NCBI RefSeq assembly: GCF_003112455.1
Contig: NZ_BDQX01000171.1
Span: forward strand, 186,465 to 250,464
Reading direction: 5' to 3'
Length of the DNA: 64,000 nucleotides
Source of the DNA: Paenibacillus agaridevorans
GTDB lineage: Bacteria; Bacillota; Bacilli; Paenibacillales; Paenibacillaceae
A program made the translations under genes and the position numbers. The notes below the pieces were generated by a model. That model was not told the DNA's origin and searched no databases. It saw only the letters and a program-made list of their open reading frames with translations. Positions within the stretch are counted from its first letter, which is position 1, and every line of letters starts with the position of its first letter. Shown one piece after another: positions 50,882 to 59,955 of the stretch.

Positions 50882-51592
50882 TTACGGCAGAAGCCTTTCA
50901 GCGGACAATCTTGGCCAAGCCTGACACTTCGTGAAGCCTTCCGCATAAGCCTTGCCGCATTGTAGTCCGCGAAACTTGGATACGGTTCTTACAAAATCCA
51001 AAAAATCGATTCCGTCATGTTCGTACAGCCATTTGATCTGGCTCTGATGTTTGTTGTTCATCTCGATCTTAACGTCGATATGATCGGAGATATCCACATA
51101 TTCTGTCGGCAGAAAGCCGACTCCGGCCAATGTATCCATATAAAAGATGGGCGCTACTTTATGATGGATATCATGTCCTTCTTCGTTGTTGTAATGAGGA
51201 ACCGTCGCCGAAAAGCTGGCATCGAACACCGCTTTGGAAACCTCCATATGATCCTTCATATAGTCTTCGGGCGGATGTGTAATGATATAATCCGGCTTCG
51301 TCTCGCGAATCACTTTGACCAGCTTCAAAATCAGCTCGTCATGATCCGCCTTGACCAACAAATCCGGCACATTCAAGCTAATCACTTCGGCTCCGATCAA
51401 GGAACCTGCCGCTTGCGCTTCCAGTCGTCGAATCGCAATTAACTCGTCCTGGGGAATCACCTTATGCCCTTTATCCCCATTGGCCACATGAACCATCGTT
51501 ACCTTATGACCTTGCGACGACAACTTCGCCAATGTGCCTCCACAGCCGATCTCCAGATCATCCGGATGACAACCTACTGCCAATACGTTCAT
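50882..51592 (-). CDS. PIG-L/LmbE family N-acetylsugar deacetylase
   Basis: 236 residues. Zinc-dependent de-N-acetylase family acting on N-acetylglucosaminyl or related substrates. Zinc motif GCHPDDLEIGCGGTLAKL (H9, D12) and third ligand in YMKDHMEVSKAVFD; GDKGHKVIPQDELIAIRRLEA follows as in BshB-type enzymes. Start ATG with GGGAGGGAATAAG. Its promoter region shares a 75-base block with the NagB-like gene at 52765, so the two are likely co-regulated by the AraC protein encoded between them. Confidence 0.88.
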   Translation of the reverse strand: MNVLAVGCHPDDLEIGCGGTLAKLSSQGHKVTMVHVANGDKGHKVIPQDELIAIRRLEAQAAGSLIGAEVISLNVPDLLVKADHDELILKLVKVIRETKPDYIITHPPEDYMKDHMEVSKAVFDASFSATVPHYNNEEGHDIHHKVAPIFYMDTLAGVGFLPTEYVDISDHIDVKIEMNNKHQSQIKWLYEHDGIDFLDFVRTVSKFRGLQCGKAYAEGFTKCQAWPRLSAERLLP

Positions 51593-51642
51593 CTTATTCC
51601 CTCCCGTAGATTGATTCTAAATGCTGCTTCAGCAACTCCTAC

Positions 51643-51717
51643 TCCAGTGTACTCCCGGCAAATCTATTATTCTTTAGCAAAAAGACCTTTAAAAGTTGCA
51701 TTTAGTCCACTCTTAAG
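51643..51717. promoter_or_regulatory. Shared operator block upstream of the PIG-L gene
   Basis: This 75-base block is about 80% identical to 53767-53841, and both stand 51-52 bases upstream of the start of a leftward gene. On the minus strand it contains two half-sites, GGACTAAATGCAAC (51708-51695) and GGTCTTTTTGCTAA (51687-51674), exactly 21 bases apart, the spacing of direct repeats bound by AraC-type proteins. The divergent AraC promoter (-10 TATAAT at 51723-51728) starts at its right edge. Confidence 0.68.
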
Positions 51718-51766
51718 CATGTTATAATAGAACGATAGATTGAACGTCAACGGAGGTCATAATCCC

Positions 51767-52666
51767 ATGTCAGCTGCAACTGACCCTTTCGTGCGAACCA
51801 GGCTTCAAGAGTCTTTTACAGTGAAAGACATTATATCTCTGCATTATTTCGAATTCTCAAAGAATTTTAAATTCGAAGGAGAGAAACATGACTTTTGGGA
51901 GTTTGTGTATGTAGACAAGGGCGAGATCGACGTGTTTGCCGATATGGAGGGATACTGCCTGCAGCAGGGTGATGTCATCTTCCATAAACCGAACGAATTT
52001 CATGGCGTTTGGGCCAACAGAAAGATAGCGCCAAACGTCATTATTATTTCGTTTGTATGCCACTCGAAGGAAATCGCTTTTTTTGAAAATAAAATTTTTA
52101 ATCTGGACACCCGTCAGCGGGAAATGCTGGCGCAAATTATTAAAAACGGCTTTGCCGCTTTTTATCCCCCGTTCGACGATCCGCGAAATCATACGCTGAA
52201 CAGACGGCCAAATGCGCCAATCGGTTCAGAGCAGTTGATTAAACTCTATTTGGAGATGTTGCTGATCAGCTTGCGGGAGCATGACGATCGGACCAAACAG
52301 GAGCAGCGGTTGTCGGGAACGACAAAACAACGAAGCGAAGCCGAGCTGGCACAGCGAATGTGCGACTATATGGAGCGGCATGTGTTCGATGAAATTCGGC
52401 TTGAACAAGTTTATAAAACGTTTAACTTAAGCAAGAGTCACGCGCTTACGATCTTTAAAGCGCAAACCGGACAAAGCATCATGAAACATTATCGTAAACT
52501 TAAGATCGATCAAGCCAAACAAATGATTCGCGAGCAGCGCCACAATTTTACTGAAATATCCGAGCTCCTCCACTACAGCAGCGTTCATACCTTTTCGAGA
52601 CATTTCAAGCTATTCACGGGCATGTCCCCATCGGAATATGCGAAAACGGTTATCGCCAAGATGTGA
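51767..52666 (+). CDS. AraC family transcriptional regulator 6
   Basis: 299 residues from the ATG at 51767, nine bases after GGAGG. N-terminal cupin (FWEFVYVDKGEIDVFADMEG, GDVIFHKPNEFHGVWANR), C-terminal double helix-turn-helix (IRLEQVYKTFNLSKSHALTIFK, NFTEISELLHYSSVHTFSRHFK). It lies between two leftward genes, PIG-L and NagB-like, whose promoters share a repeat-containing block, making it the prime candidate regulator of both and of itself. Confidence 0.88.
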   Translation: MSAATDPFVRTRLQESFTVKDIISLHYFEFSKNFKFEGEKHDFWEFVYVDKGEIDVFADMEGYCLQQGDVIFHKPNEFHGVWANRKIAPNVIIISFVCHSKEIAFFENKIFNLDTRQREMLAQIIKNGFAAFYPPFDDPRNHTLNRRPNAPIGSEQLIKLYLEMLLISLREHDDRTKQEQRLSGTTKQRSEAELAQRMCDYMERHVFDEIRLEQVYKTFNLSKSHALTIFKAQTGQSIMKHYRKLKIDQAKQMIREQRHNFTEISELLHYSSVHTFSRHFKLFTGMSPSEYAKTVIAKM

Positions 52667-52706
52667 TCCAAAAACCACGCTAACGCATTGCGAATGGTGT
52701 ACGTAT

Positions 52707-52766
52707 AGCAGGCCCTTGAAATCCGTGTCATCTATGGGTTGTTCAAGGACCTGCTTCGATTTTTTT
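52707..52766 (+). terminator. Terminator of araC6
   Basis: AGCAGGcCCTTGAA (from 52707) pairs with TTCAAGGaCCTGCT (to 52755), followed by TCGATTTTTTT. The T-run overlaps the stop region of the convergent NagB-like gene. Confidence 0.75.
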
Positions 52767-53715
52767 AGTTCACATCGGCCTCAAGCGGTCCGGCGAGCTC
52801 CTTTAAGAAAAACAGCTTGCCCGGTAAAGTCGGCATAAATGTCGATGGCAGCCAGCGGTCCGGACCATGGCGCAATGTTGTCCACAGGGATAACCCTTGC
52901 CATTGCATGCCTCGGCCCAGCGCCCCGTCGCAGCCGCCAATGATATAGTCGGATTGCAAGAATAAACCCGGTCCGATCGTGTTGGCCCGACATGGCACCA
53001 GCGTTGTCCGGCTTTTAAAGCTCGTTATCGCATTTTGTTCTATCGTCAGGGGATGGAGCTGTGCGGCAATTCTATGCGTTGCTTGGCTCCAATCCGCATC
53101 ATTGCTGAACTCTCCGCCGAAATGCGGCTCCCAGAAGGCAATATGCATCATTCGGCCAATTCCAAATACGGTGACGAGCTCAGCGCCTTCCGCCTTTAAA
53201 GCGGCAATTCTCTCCGCGTAAGTCGGCAGCATGTCGGCAGTCGCAAAATGTCTCTGATCCTCAGGCACGGTGTATTCGCCTAATGGTCCGTAGAACGCTT
53301 GCTCCATTGCGTATTGAAAAGAGCCCCGATTGTCGGACGGCAATGTTCTTCCCTCTTCGTCGCTCCATTCGTCCATATTAAACCCGTAAACATGCTTGCA
53401 ATCTACTTGCCATTCTTTTAGGAAGTAGACCGCCCATTTGTACATCCCCATTGGGCCAACCGGTAAAATAAAAGCGATTTTCCGTCCCTGATCCTTGCTC
53501 TTGCGAATTTGAACCGCAATCTCATGCCCCATTTTTACATCAAGCTCGCCGACGTCGGAACAAGAAAACGGCACAAATCTCTCATTCCAGAAGGGCTGCC
53601 GCTCAACAATCGATTCTGGAGGGTTCGAACAACAACTGTCGATTTTATCCATGTCCCATCCCGCAGGGTAGAAACCGTCCAGCATCGAGCCTTTGACCGT
53701 CAGCATGAAATTCAT
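52765..53715 (-). CDS. Glucosamine-6-phosphate deaminase-like (NagB family) protein with altered active site
   Basis: 316 residues, longer than NagB (about 240-270). NagB family motifs: [17 protein letters not shown] (phosphate loop region), GFNMDEW (D115, equivalent to the general base D72 of E. coli NagB) and [20 protein letters not shown]. In the last, the histidine and glutamate (H191, E196) are kept but the aspartate of the usual GVDGHIAFNEP is replaced by methionine. Activity may therefore differ from classical deamination or isomerisation. Probably acts on an amino sugar released by the co-regulated PIG-L deacetylase. Flanked by terminators on both sides. Confidence 0.78.
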   Translation of the reverse strand: MNFMLTVKGSMLDGFYPAGWDMDKIDSCCSNPPESIVERQPFWNERFVPFSCSDVGELDVKMGHEIAVQIRKSKDQGRKIAFILPVGPMGMYKWAVYFLKEWQVDCKHVYGFNMDEWSDEEGRTLPSDNRGSFQYAMEQAFYGPLGEYTVPEDQRHFATADMLPTYAERIAALKAEGAELVTVFGIGRMMHIAFWEPHFGGEFSNDADWSQATHRIAAQLHPLTIEQNAITSFKSRTTLVPCRANTIGPGLFLQSDYIIGGCDGALGRGMQWQGLSLWTTLRHGPDRWLPSTFMPTLPGKLFFLKELAGPLEADVN

Positions 53716-53766
53716 TTTTCAGCACTCTCCCGTTCATAAATGATTTTTAGACTGCTATCATTCCTC

Positions 53767-53841
53767 TTCAGTGTACCCCCTGCAAATCTATTATTCTTTA
53801 GCAAAAGGACCGTTAATCGTTGCAAATAGTCCGCATTTCGG
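53767..53841. promoter_or_regulatory. Shared operator block upstream of the NagB-like gene
   Basis: Partner of the block at 51643-51717. Half-sites on the minus strand are GGACTATTTGCAAC (53832-53819) and GGTCCTTTTGCTAA (53811-53798), again 21 bases apart and 52 bases from the block edge to the start codon. Conserved core AGAATAATAGATTTGC follows toward the gene and may include the -10. Confidence 0.68.
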
Positions 53842-53843
53842 AT

Positions 53844-53884
53844 AAAAGGTACAGCTCTCCAAAAAACGAGAGACTGTACCTTTT
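53844..53884 (-). terminator. Terminator at the end of the 54-64 kb operon
   Basis: AAAAGGTACAG with inner CTC pairs with GAG and CTGTACCTTTT (53844-53884); T-runs on both sides. Lies between the FAH-family gene and the NagB promoter block. Confidence 0.75.
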
Positions 53885-53930
53885 CGACTTTCACCATACT
53901 TCGATTGGCCTGTTTTAATTAAATTCCTTA

Positions 53931-54830
53931 TCAGGCATGCGCAATCAAACGATTGGTTATCGATCCCAGCTTGGCAATCTCCACCTGGACCACGTCGCCG
54001 TCTTGCAGATAAATTCTGCGGTCCTCCGGATATCCCATCATGACGCCCTCGGGCGTCCCGGTTAAAATAACATCGCCTGGCATGAGTGTCATGTGGCGGG
54101 ATATATAACTGACGATCTCGTCACAACGGAAAATCATATCCGACGTATTTGACGATTGGCGGATCTCCCCGTTGACGATGCACTTGATGGTCAATGCTTG
54201 AGGATCACCGACTTCATCGGACGTAACCAAATAAGGGCCAAGCGGCGCAAATTTGTCGCAGCTCTTGCCGAGCATCCACTGGGAGGTGCGAAGCTGAAAA
54301 TCCCTTGCCGAAAGATCGTTTGCATTACAATATCCGTAAACGTAAGCCAATGCGTCCTCTCGGGATACATTCTTGGCGCGCTTGCCGATCACAATCGCCA
54401 ATTCAGCCTCATAATCGATCATCTTGCTGTCCGGTGGCATAGGGATATCTTCCCCGCAGCCTGCCAGCGCGTTGGCGAATTTGTTAAACAGGACCGGGTG
54501 CGCGGGGATGTCCATATTCGTCTCGATTGCGTGCTGTCGATAATTAAGACCGACACAGATGATTTTGCTCGGCGAATCGACGCAAGGTCCAAGGAGCAGT
54601 TCCTTTTCGTTAAGCCACCATTCGGGACGATCTTCGGCAGACGCCTTGGATAACAGTGATTCCAATAGGGCTCTTGTTTGGGTACCGCCCTCAATAGCCT
54701 CGGACGCCGTATCCGGTACCGTAGTTCCAGGTAACAGTGCCTCTGCGGCTGCTGCGATATCCAGCACGCCCCCGTGGGTCGATATGCCGAGTTTCAGACC
54801 TCCGTTGATGTTGTAATTCAACAGTTTCAT
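53931..54830 (-). CDS. Fumarylacetoacetate hydrolase (FAH) family protein
   Basis: 299 residues: a short N-terminal domain, then the FAH barrel from about residue 90 (KIICVGLNYRQHAIETN). Divalent-metal ligands lie in IDYEAELAIVIGKRAKNVS; MPGDVILTGTPEGVMMG and EIAKLGSITNRLI are family hallmarks. Bacterial members cleave C-C bonds in acylpyruvates, hydrate 2-oxoalkenoates, or act late in non-phosphorylative sugar-acid pathways (2,4-diketo-3-deoxy-sugar acid hydrolases). The last is the best fit to the dehydrogenase-rich operon of which this is the final gene. Start ATG with AGAGGGG. Confidence 0.88.
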   Translation of the reverse strand: MKLLNYNINGGLKLGISTHGGVLDIAAAAEALLPGTTVPDTASEAIEGGTQTRALLESLLSKASAEDRPEWWLNEKELLLGPCVDSPSKIICVGLNYRQHAIETNMDIPAHPVLFNKFANALAGCGEDIPMPPDSKMIDYEAELAIVIGKRAKNVSREDALAYVYGYCNANDLSARDFQLRTSQWMLGKSCDKFAPLGPYLVTSDEVGDPQALTIKCIVNGEIRQSSNTSDMIFRCDEIVSYISRHMTLMPGDVILTGTPEGVMMGYPEDRRIYLQDGDVVQVEIAKLGSITNRLIAHA

Positions 54831-54884
54831 GACGCATTTCCCCTCTTTCTCATGTTGATCGGCCTTCGTTAACTTGCGATTGGC

Positions 54885-55712
54885 TCATAAGTATGGGGCC
54901 GAATCATGCCATGCCCTCAGATCGCCGATCGTTTGGCGAATGTCCCGCTCCTGTTCTTCGCCCTCGATCTCCCTTTCAATAATCCATTCGCCTGCGAATC
55001 CGCTCCTCGCCAGCTTGGCGACGAATTCGGGAAATCGCACTTTGCCTTGGCCCGGGCGAACCTCGCGACCGAGCGCTTCGCCGTCGGTTGGATAGAAGCC
55101 GTCCTTGACATGCACATTGCGAACATAGGGGCCGATCACGTCAAGCGCATCAAGCGGGTTGCCCTTGCCGTACAAGACCAGATTCGCCGGATCGAAATTA
55201 ATGCCCAGATTGTCGGTCCCTACCCGTTTAATGGTTCGAAGCAGAACGACGGGCGTCTCTTGACCCGTCTCGAACCAGAACTCCAGTCCAAGCGTCCGGC
55301 AATATTCCGCCACCTCGCGAATCGCGCCCACGACCGGCTCATATTCCGGATCGGTCATATTTTCCGGGATGAATCCGCAGTGCGTAATAATGGCAGGCGC
55401 GCCGATCATGGCGGCAAAGTCGGCCCAGCGCTTCAATTCGTTGACTCGCATTTCGCGATATTGCGGCGGAACAAGTCCAAGCGTCGTCGGTCCTCCGGTG
55501 AAATTCCACTCGCTTGGTCCCGATACGCCCGCCCATACCGCGCAGATGCGTACTCCGGCTTCGTCGGCGTGTCGGATGACGCTCTTCGCCAGCTCCGGCG
55601 TCGCTTCGTTCGGGTTCCAGCTCATCAACTGGCACACGTCAAGCCCGAATTCCTTTACATGGCGGAAGCAATCGCCTCCATTGCGAATTTGATTAATTAC
55701 ACCGATATTCAT
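54885..55712 (-). CDS. Sugar phosphate isomerase/epimerase (AP-endonuclease-2-like TIM barrel)
   Basis: 275 residues. Barrel motifs: MNIGVINQIRNGGDCFRHVKEFGLDVCQLM, PAIITHCGFIPENM, GLEFWFETGQETPVVLL (metal-binding glutamate), LGINFDPANLVLYG (aspartate) and YVRNVHVKDGFY (histidine), so the divalent-metal site is complete. IolE/IolI and xylose isomerase-like enzymes share this fold. Its start overlaps the stop of the preceding gene by four bases (ATGA). Confidence 0.88.
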   Translation of the reverse strand: MNIGVINQIRNGGDCFRHVKEFGLDVCQLMSWNPNEATPELAKSVIRHADEAGVRICAVWAGVSGPSEWNFTGGPTTLGLVPPQYREMRVNELKRWADFAAMIGAPAIITHCGFIPENMTDPEYEPVVGAIREVAEYCRTLGLEFWFETGQETPVVLLRTIKRVGTDNLGINFDPANLVLYGKGNPLDALDVIGPYVRNVHVKDGFYPTDGEALGREVRPGQGKVRFPEFVAKLARSGFAGEWIIEREIEGEEQERDIRQTIGDLRAWHDSAPYL

Positions 55713-57817
55713 AGTGCCGATTCCTCCTCAAGCATGTTCTCTTCTTCGATCGCCACCATGGCGAACGTCTCCAGTTCCGGCAGCGTAAATACAAGCTCGC
55801 CGTCCCGATACGACGACGTCAGCCGTTCTCCCCCCGGCAATAGAAGGACTCGGGCACCCGCCGATTCTTCCCATTTTAATCGGAATTCGATATTGCGGAC
55901 CGGGATATTCGGCAGAGATTCCTGATAATTAAGCACTCGCAGTGTATGGCTGTTAGAATCTCCACCTCGGTACCAGACGGCTTCGACTGGCCGCGGGGCG
56001 TCCGAAGAAGCGGTCCATGCCCGGTTGGCAAGACGGCGCAGTACTTGCGTAAACAGCTGCCGATGATCATCGGAGGTCATCTGCTCCAGTCCTCCGGCGC
56101 AATAGGCGGCTCTGCCTGCGCCATATTCGTTCAGCACCAGCGACGGACGTTCCGTGGCGATGCCCGGCGGATTGCTGATAGCCGATGCAAAGCGGCTCGG
56201 GTCCTTGGGGTTCGTATAAGCCAGCGTCAAAGTCGCCGCAATCTCCCCTGTCGTCACCCGTACAAAACGCTGCGGTCCTGCAATCATCATGGGATGGGCT
56301 GCATCGTTTCGGGGCATCCAGTGTTCGAATGCCGGCGCTGGAGCCATATAGGTGATCGGTTCCTCCGTTTGACCTTCATCCGACACTCCCAAGACGGCGG
56401 CAAGTCCGAAGTCCGGGCGCAGGGTTCCGTCCTTGCGTCGCAGGGTTCCGGCTCCGCTCGCATAAAGCCCTCCCCCGCCATGAACATAAGCGGCAAATGC
56501 CTCGATCTCTTCATCATCCGCAACCGGCAGATCACACAAGACGACGACGGCGAAACGGTCCAATTCACCGAGGTTGCGCCGCGTGATGACCGTATACGGA
56601 ATGTTGGCGTTCATCAGGGTCCGGGCCGCGTTTTTCGCCGCCTTCATAAGGGGTTTGTCCAGCGACCCGTCAAGCACGGGCTTGCCGTTGTCGGCCGGAT
56701 CGTACAGCGACTCGAAATTGAAGTAAAGCGCCACGTCTGCGATTGGCACAGCATCGGGATTCAGATACGGCTCATAAGCCTCGAGCTCGCCGTATATTTC
56801 GCCCATCGTCTCATATACGCGTTCGTCGAGCGTGCCTGTCGGGTCGATCGCATCAATAAACAAAAATGCGCCTCCGTTTAAAATGGCGGAGAAGGTCTGG
56901 GCGCGAAGCAAGGCTTTCGATTTGGTCGTTGTATGTTCGGTCAGATCGGGACAACGAGACGTCATGAACTCGAAAGGCCGGTTCTCCGACAGATTGTCGA
57001 GCGCCTTGCAGGTGAAGGTTTGCAGCAGCGCGTCTCCATAGAAATCGCCGCTGCAGTAGTCCGTATGTCGAAAGAAAGCTTCGGTGAGCCCGTTCTGCCA
57101 GCCAACCGACCAGGATGAACTCTGCTGGCCCACCGTCACTCCCGGTTTAACCCGCTTGGCGAGCTCCGTCAGGCTGCCTGCATAATCGGCCAGCCAGCTC
57201 TCGCGCGTACGCTGCCATGCGACCCAATCCGGGTCGCTCCAATCAACCGTCCGCGGAATCTCGCGCTGCGTCTCCGCCATATATCTTGCCTTGCACGCTC
57301 CGCAATGGCAGGGAGAATACGGCCAGTGGATCATATCGATCCACAGCCCGTCGAACGAATAATTGCGGCATAAATCTTCGATCTGCGAACGGAGATGCTC
57401 GCCATACGGCGTATTGAAGCAGCAGACGCCAAAGCGTCCGCGGTCCCACAAATATTCCGCCGTGTTCAGGCCGTCCGCCGAAACAAAGCGCCAGTCGGGG
57501 TGGTTGTCGTAGGCCCATTTATTCCAGTAATTCATGTAGACCACCGTACGGATTCCCGCTTCCCGGCAAGCTGCCGTGACCTCTCCGATAAGATCGATCT
57601 CACCGAGGCCGGCATGCATCCTGCCGTGCGGCGTCGGCCAATAGCACAGTCCGAGACAAGAAGAGGCGTACACCATCGCCGTATCGACGCGAGCCGTCTT
57701 TAACAGCTCGACATAACGCCCGGCGTCAAAATCCGCCATGAAACGAATGTCGTCGTCCGGTATGTGCATATCGATCAAGTTGCGACGATAACTGCTTCGG
57801 TACCAGGGCTCCTTCAT
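55709..57817 (-). CDS. Glycosidase-like protein: TIM barrel plus beta-galactosidase trimerisation (GATase-like) domain
   Basis: 702 residues from the ATG at 57817, which overlaps the previous stop as ATGA. Residues 1-340 look like an alpha-L-fucosidase/GH42-like barrel (GIRTVVYMNYWNKWAYDNHPDW, SFDGLWIDMIHWPYSPCHCGACK, with candidate catalytic D in WIDM), residues 360-570 a trimerisation-type Rossmann domain (RFAVVVLCDLPVADDEEIEAF, VHGGGGLYASG), and the end a beta-sandwich. CHCGAC-type cysteines suggest a bound metal. No signal peptide. It probably removes a sugar from the glycoside that the operon degrades; I cannot assign a GH family. Confidence 0.68.
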   Translation of the reverse strand: MKEPWYRSSYRRNLIDMHIPDDDIRFMADFDAGRYVELLKTARVDTAMVYASSCLGLCYWPTPHGRMHAGLGEIDLIGEVTAACREAGIRTVVYMNYWNKWAYDNHPDWRFVSADGLNTAEYLWDRGRFGVCCFNTPYGEHLRSQIEDLCRNYSFDGLWIDMIHWPYSPCHCGACKARYMAETQREIPRTVDWSDPDWVAWQRTRESWLADYAGSLTELAKRVKPGVTVGQQSSSWSVGWQNGLTEAFFRHTDYCSGDFYGDALLQTFTCKALDNLSENRPFEFMTSRCPDLTEHTTTKSKALLRAQTFSAILNGGAFLFIDAIDPTGTLDERVYETMGEIYGELEAYEPYLNPDAVPIADVALYFNFESLYDPADNGKPVLDGSLDKPLMKAAKNAARTLMNANIPYTVITRRNLGELDRFAVVVLCDLPVADDEEIEAFAAYVHGGGGLYASGAGTLRRKDGTLRPDFGLAAVLGVSDEGQTEEPITYMAPAPAFEHWMPRNDAAHPMMIAGPQRFVRVTTGEIAATLTLAYTNPKDPSRFASAISNPPGIATERPSLVLNEYGAGRAAYCAGGLEQMTSDDHRQLFTQVLRRLANRAWTASSDAPRPVEAVWYRGGDSNSHTLRVLNYQESLPNIPVRNIEFRLKWEESAGARVLLLPGGERLTSSYRDGELVFTLPELETFAMVAIEEENMLEEESAL

Positions 57818-58917
57818 AATGATACTGCCACCCATTCTCCCTGTTTTCTGGCGGAGGCAAGCTCCGCCTCGGCAATGCGGATCGTGCCGAGAGTATCCGC
57901 AGGCATGCAGCGCTCGGGTTCGTCTCCGGCAGACAATATCTCGACGAAGTAACGAAGCTCGCGGTAAAAGCCGGCATCCTCATCCAGCTCGGGCTTGATC
58001 GCCTCTCCTTCGGCCGGATAATCGGTAAGAATGCCATGCTCGAAAACGAGGCAGCCCCGTTCGAAATTGACTCTGTAGCTCATCTCGAAACCGAAGGCCC
58101 CCTTTAACGTCCAGTCATCCTGCGCAAGCACAACCTTGCCGTCCGCGTAACGATAATGCGTCGAGACGATGTCGTACCCGCTGCCCGGCAGCACATTGCG
58201 GCCCACGCAGGATACGCTCTCCGGCTGTCCGTACAGCCAATTGATCAAATCTACGTCGTGCACATGCTGGTCGAGCAGGCTGCCGCCGCTACGGGCTTCG
58301 CGAAGCATCCAGTTGTCATGCGACCAGACAGGAGTATCTCCTCCGCGGAAAAACGTCGCTGCCAGCGTATCTCCATAACGGCGCTGCTCCGTACAATTTT
58401 TCAAATACTCGTAAGCGGGCCAGAACCTCAGCACCTGCGCTACCATCAGCGTTGTGCCCGTTCTCGCCGACGTCTGAGCCATGGCAGACGCTTCGTCCGC
58501 GCCTAGCGCCATCGGTTTTTCGCACAGCACGTGCAGACCGCGCTCCATAGCCCGGATCGCCGTTGCGGCATGCAAATCGGTCGGCAGCGCGATATCCACA
58601 AAATCAAGCTCCTCGCGCTCCAGCAGCTCTCCTATATCCGTGTAGAGGCGATAGGGCGAAAAGTCGATGCGCTCGAACGATTCATTAAGGTTGCCTTCGA
58701 CAAACACGTTGTCGAACTTGCGGGCATCGATATCGCAGATCGCTTGCAAACGCACCGGGGCTCCCTCGCGCTCCAGGCGTTGGTATTGCGCCAGGTGAAC
58801 GCGGCCCATAAACCCGATTCCGATCAGAGCCCCCTTCCATATCTTCGTCCCGGTCGCATCCATCGTGGATGCGGTATGATCCTTGCCGCTCTCCGGCAAT
58901 CTTTGCCCGTTGGTCAT
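57814..58917 (-). CDS. Gfo/Idh/MocA family oxidoreductase 1
   Basis: 367 residues; start ATG has AGGAGGGA. N-terminal Rossmann fold with ALIGIGFMGRVHLAQY (about residues 30-45), ERGLHVLCEKPMALGADEA carrying the EKP motif with the likely catalytic lysine, and GGSLLDQHVHDVDLINWLYG, the family C-terminal-domain motif with the active-site Asp and His region. NAD(P)-dependent oxidation of a sugar, cyclitol or their derivatives. It lies three bases after the sister oxidoreductase gene and overlaps the next gene by four bases. Confidence 0.9.
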   Translation of the reverse strand: MTNGQRLPESGKDHTASTMDATGTKIWKGALIGIGFMGRVHLAQYQRLEREGAPVRLQAICDIDARKFDNVFVEGNLNESFERIDFSPYRLYTDIGELLEREELDFVDIALPTDLHAATAIRAMERGLHVLCEKPMALGADEASAMAQTSARTGTTLMVAQVLRFWPAYEYLKNCTEQRRYGDTLAATFFRGGDTPVWSHDNWMLREARSGGSLLDQHVHDVDLINWLYGQPESVSCVGRNVLPGSGYDIVSTHYRYADGKVVLAQDDWTLKGAFGFEMSYRVNFERGCLVFEHGILTDYPAEGEAIKPELDEDAGFYRELRYFVEILSAGDEPERCMPADTLGTIRIAEAELASARKQGEWVAVSL

Positions 58918-58920
58918 GGT

Positions 58921-59955
58921 CTATTCCCTCCTATACTGGGAGTCGGATGGCGTTCCCGCAACGCTAACTTCCCGTCCGGTCGCGCAAGCTTCGACGATAG
59001 CGGCGGCAACCTCCGAGCCATGAATCGCATCGTCGAACGACAGGTAGTCCAATCCCTGTCCGCCCGCGAGCAAGCCGTCAGCGATATAACCGAGCTGATC
59101 GCGCAGGGCGCCATATACTTTGCCGTTGAACTCGTGATGGATGGCAAACTCGGTCGTGCGTCTTCCGCCGTCGTTCCAAACCTGCAATCCTGATCCCGAC
59201 GTCTCGAAATGCGCCACGCCTTCTGTTCCGATGACCTCCACCTGGTCGACAATCGCTATACCCGCAGCATCCGGAGTCATCCAATTGCTGTGGAGAACCG
59301 CTATCGCGCCGTTTTCGAAGACAAGCGTCGACCACAACACCTCCGGCGCCTCGACTCCTTCAATGTAACAGCCTTGCGCCCGAACGGAGACGACGCGGCT
59401 TCCCGCATACCAGATAGCCAAATCCAGGTCGTGAACCGACAGCTCGTAGACCGTATGCGTCCGCTTATAGGTTTCGAAGAGCGAATGCTCCCGCGATCGC
59501 TTAAAGAACATGCTGACCGGCTTGCCAACTCCGCCATCTGTTATCCGGCGCTTAATCTCCGCGTACCTTGGATCGAAGCGCAGCAGATGTCCCGGCAGCA
59601 CATGTCTCCCTGCGATCCGCGCGGCATCGAACATGCGGCGCGCCTCCTCCGGCAATGTGGAGACGGGTTTCTCGACGATGACGTGTTTGCCGGATGCAAG
59701 CGCCGCCAGAGTCGGTGCCAGATGCTCTTTCTCATAGGTAACGACGCTCACGAGGTCCAAGTCGTCTCTCGACAACAGCTCTTCGTACGAAGCGTATACA
59801 GCCGCCTGAGGGAAACGCTGCTCTGCCAGTTCCCGTCTCTCTGGACGATTGTCGCATACAGCGACAATCTCGACTTGCGGCAGACACCGGAAAGCTTCGA
59901 GGTGGCACATCCCCCAGCTGCCCAAACCGATCACGCCTACGCGCAGCTTATTCAT
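58921..59955 (-). CDS. Gfo/Idh/MocA family oxidoreductase 2
   Basis: 344 residues. Rossmann motif VGVIGLGSWGMCHLEAF at residues 6-22, EKPVSTLPEEA (lysine motif), and YELSVHDLDLAIWYAGSRV (HDLD motif). Similar architecture to the protein at 57814 but clearly diverged, so the two probably catalyse different oxidation or reduction steps, or work as an oxidation-reduction pair as in 3-keto-glycoside pathways. Stop overlaps nothing; start overlaps the previous stop by four bases. Confidence 0.9.
   Translation of the reverse strand: MNKLRVGVIGLGSWGMCHLEAFRCLPQVEIVAVCDNRPERRELAEQRFPQAAVYASYEELLSRDDLDLVSVVTYEKEHLAPTLAALASGKHVIVEKPVSTLPEEARRMFDAARIAGRHVLPGHLLRFDPRYAEIKRRITDGGVGKPVSMFFKRSREHSLFETYKRTHTVYELSVHDLDLAIWYAGSRVVSVRAQGCYIEGVEAPEVLWSTLVFENGAIAVLHSNWMTPDAAGIAIVDQVEVIGTEGVAHFETSGSGLQVWNDGGRRTTEFAIHHEFNGKVYGALRDQLGYIADGLLAGGQGLDYLSFDDAIHGSEVAAAIVEACATGREVSVAGTPSDSQYRRE

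Noticed and set aside
50692..50946. Leftward 84-codon open frame overlapping the end of the PIG-L gene
   Set aside because: Its first third is in the wrong frame of the deacetylase gene, and the rest contains a hairpin and no recognisable domain. A transposon or integrase remnant was considered but could not be supported.
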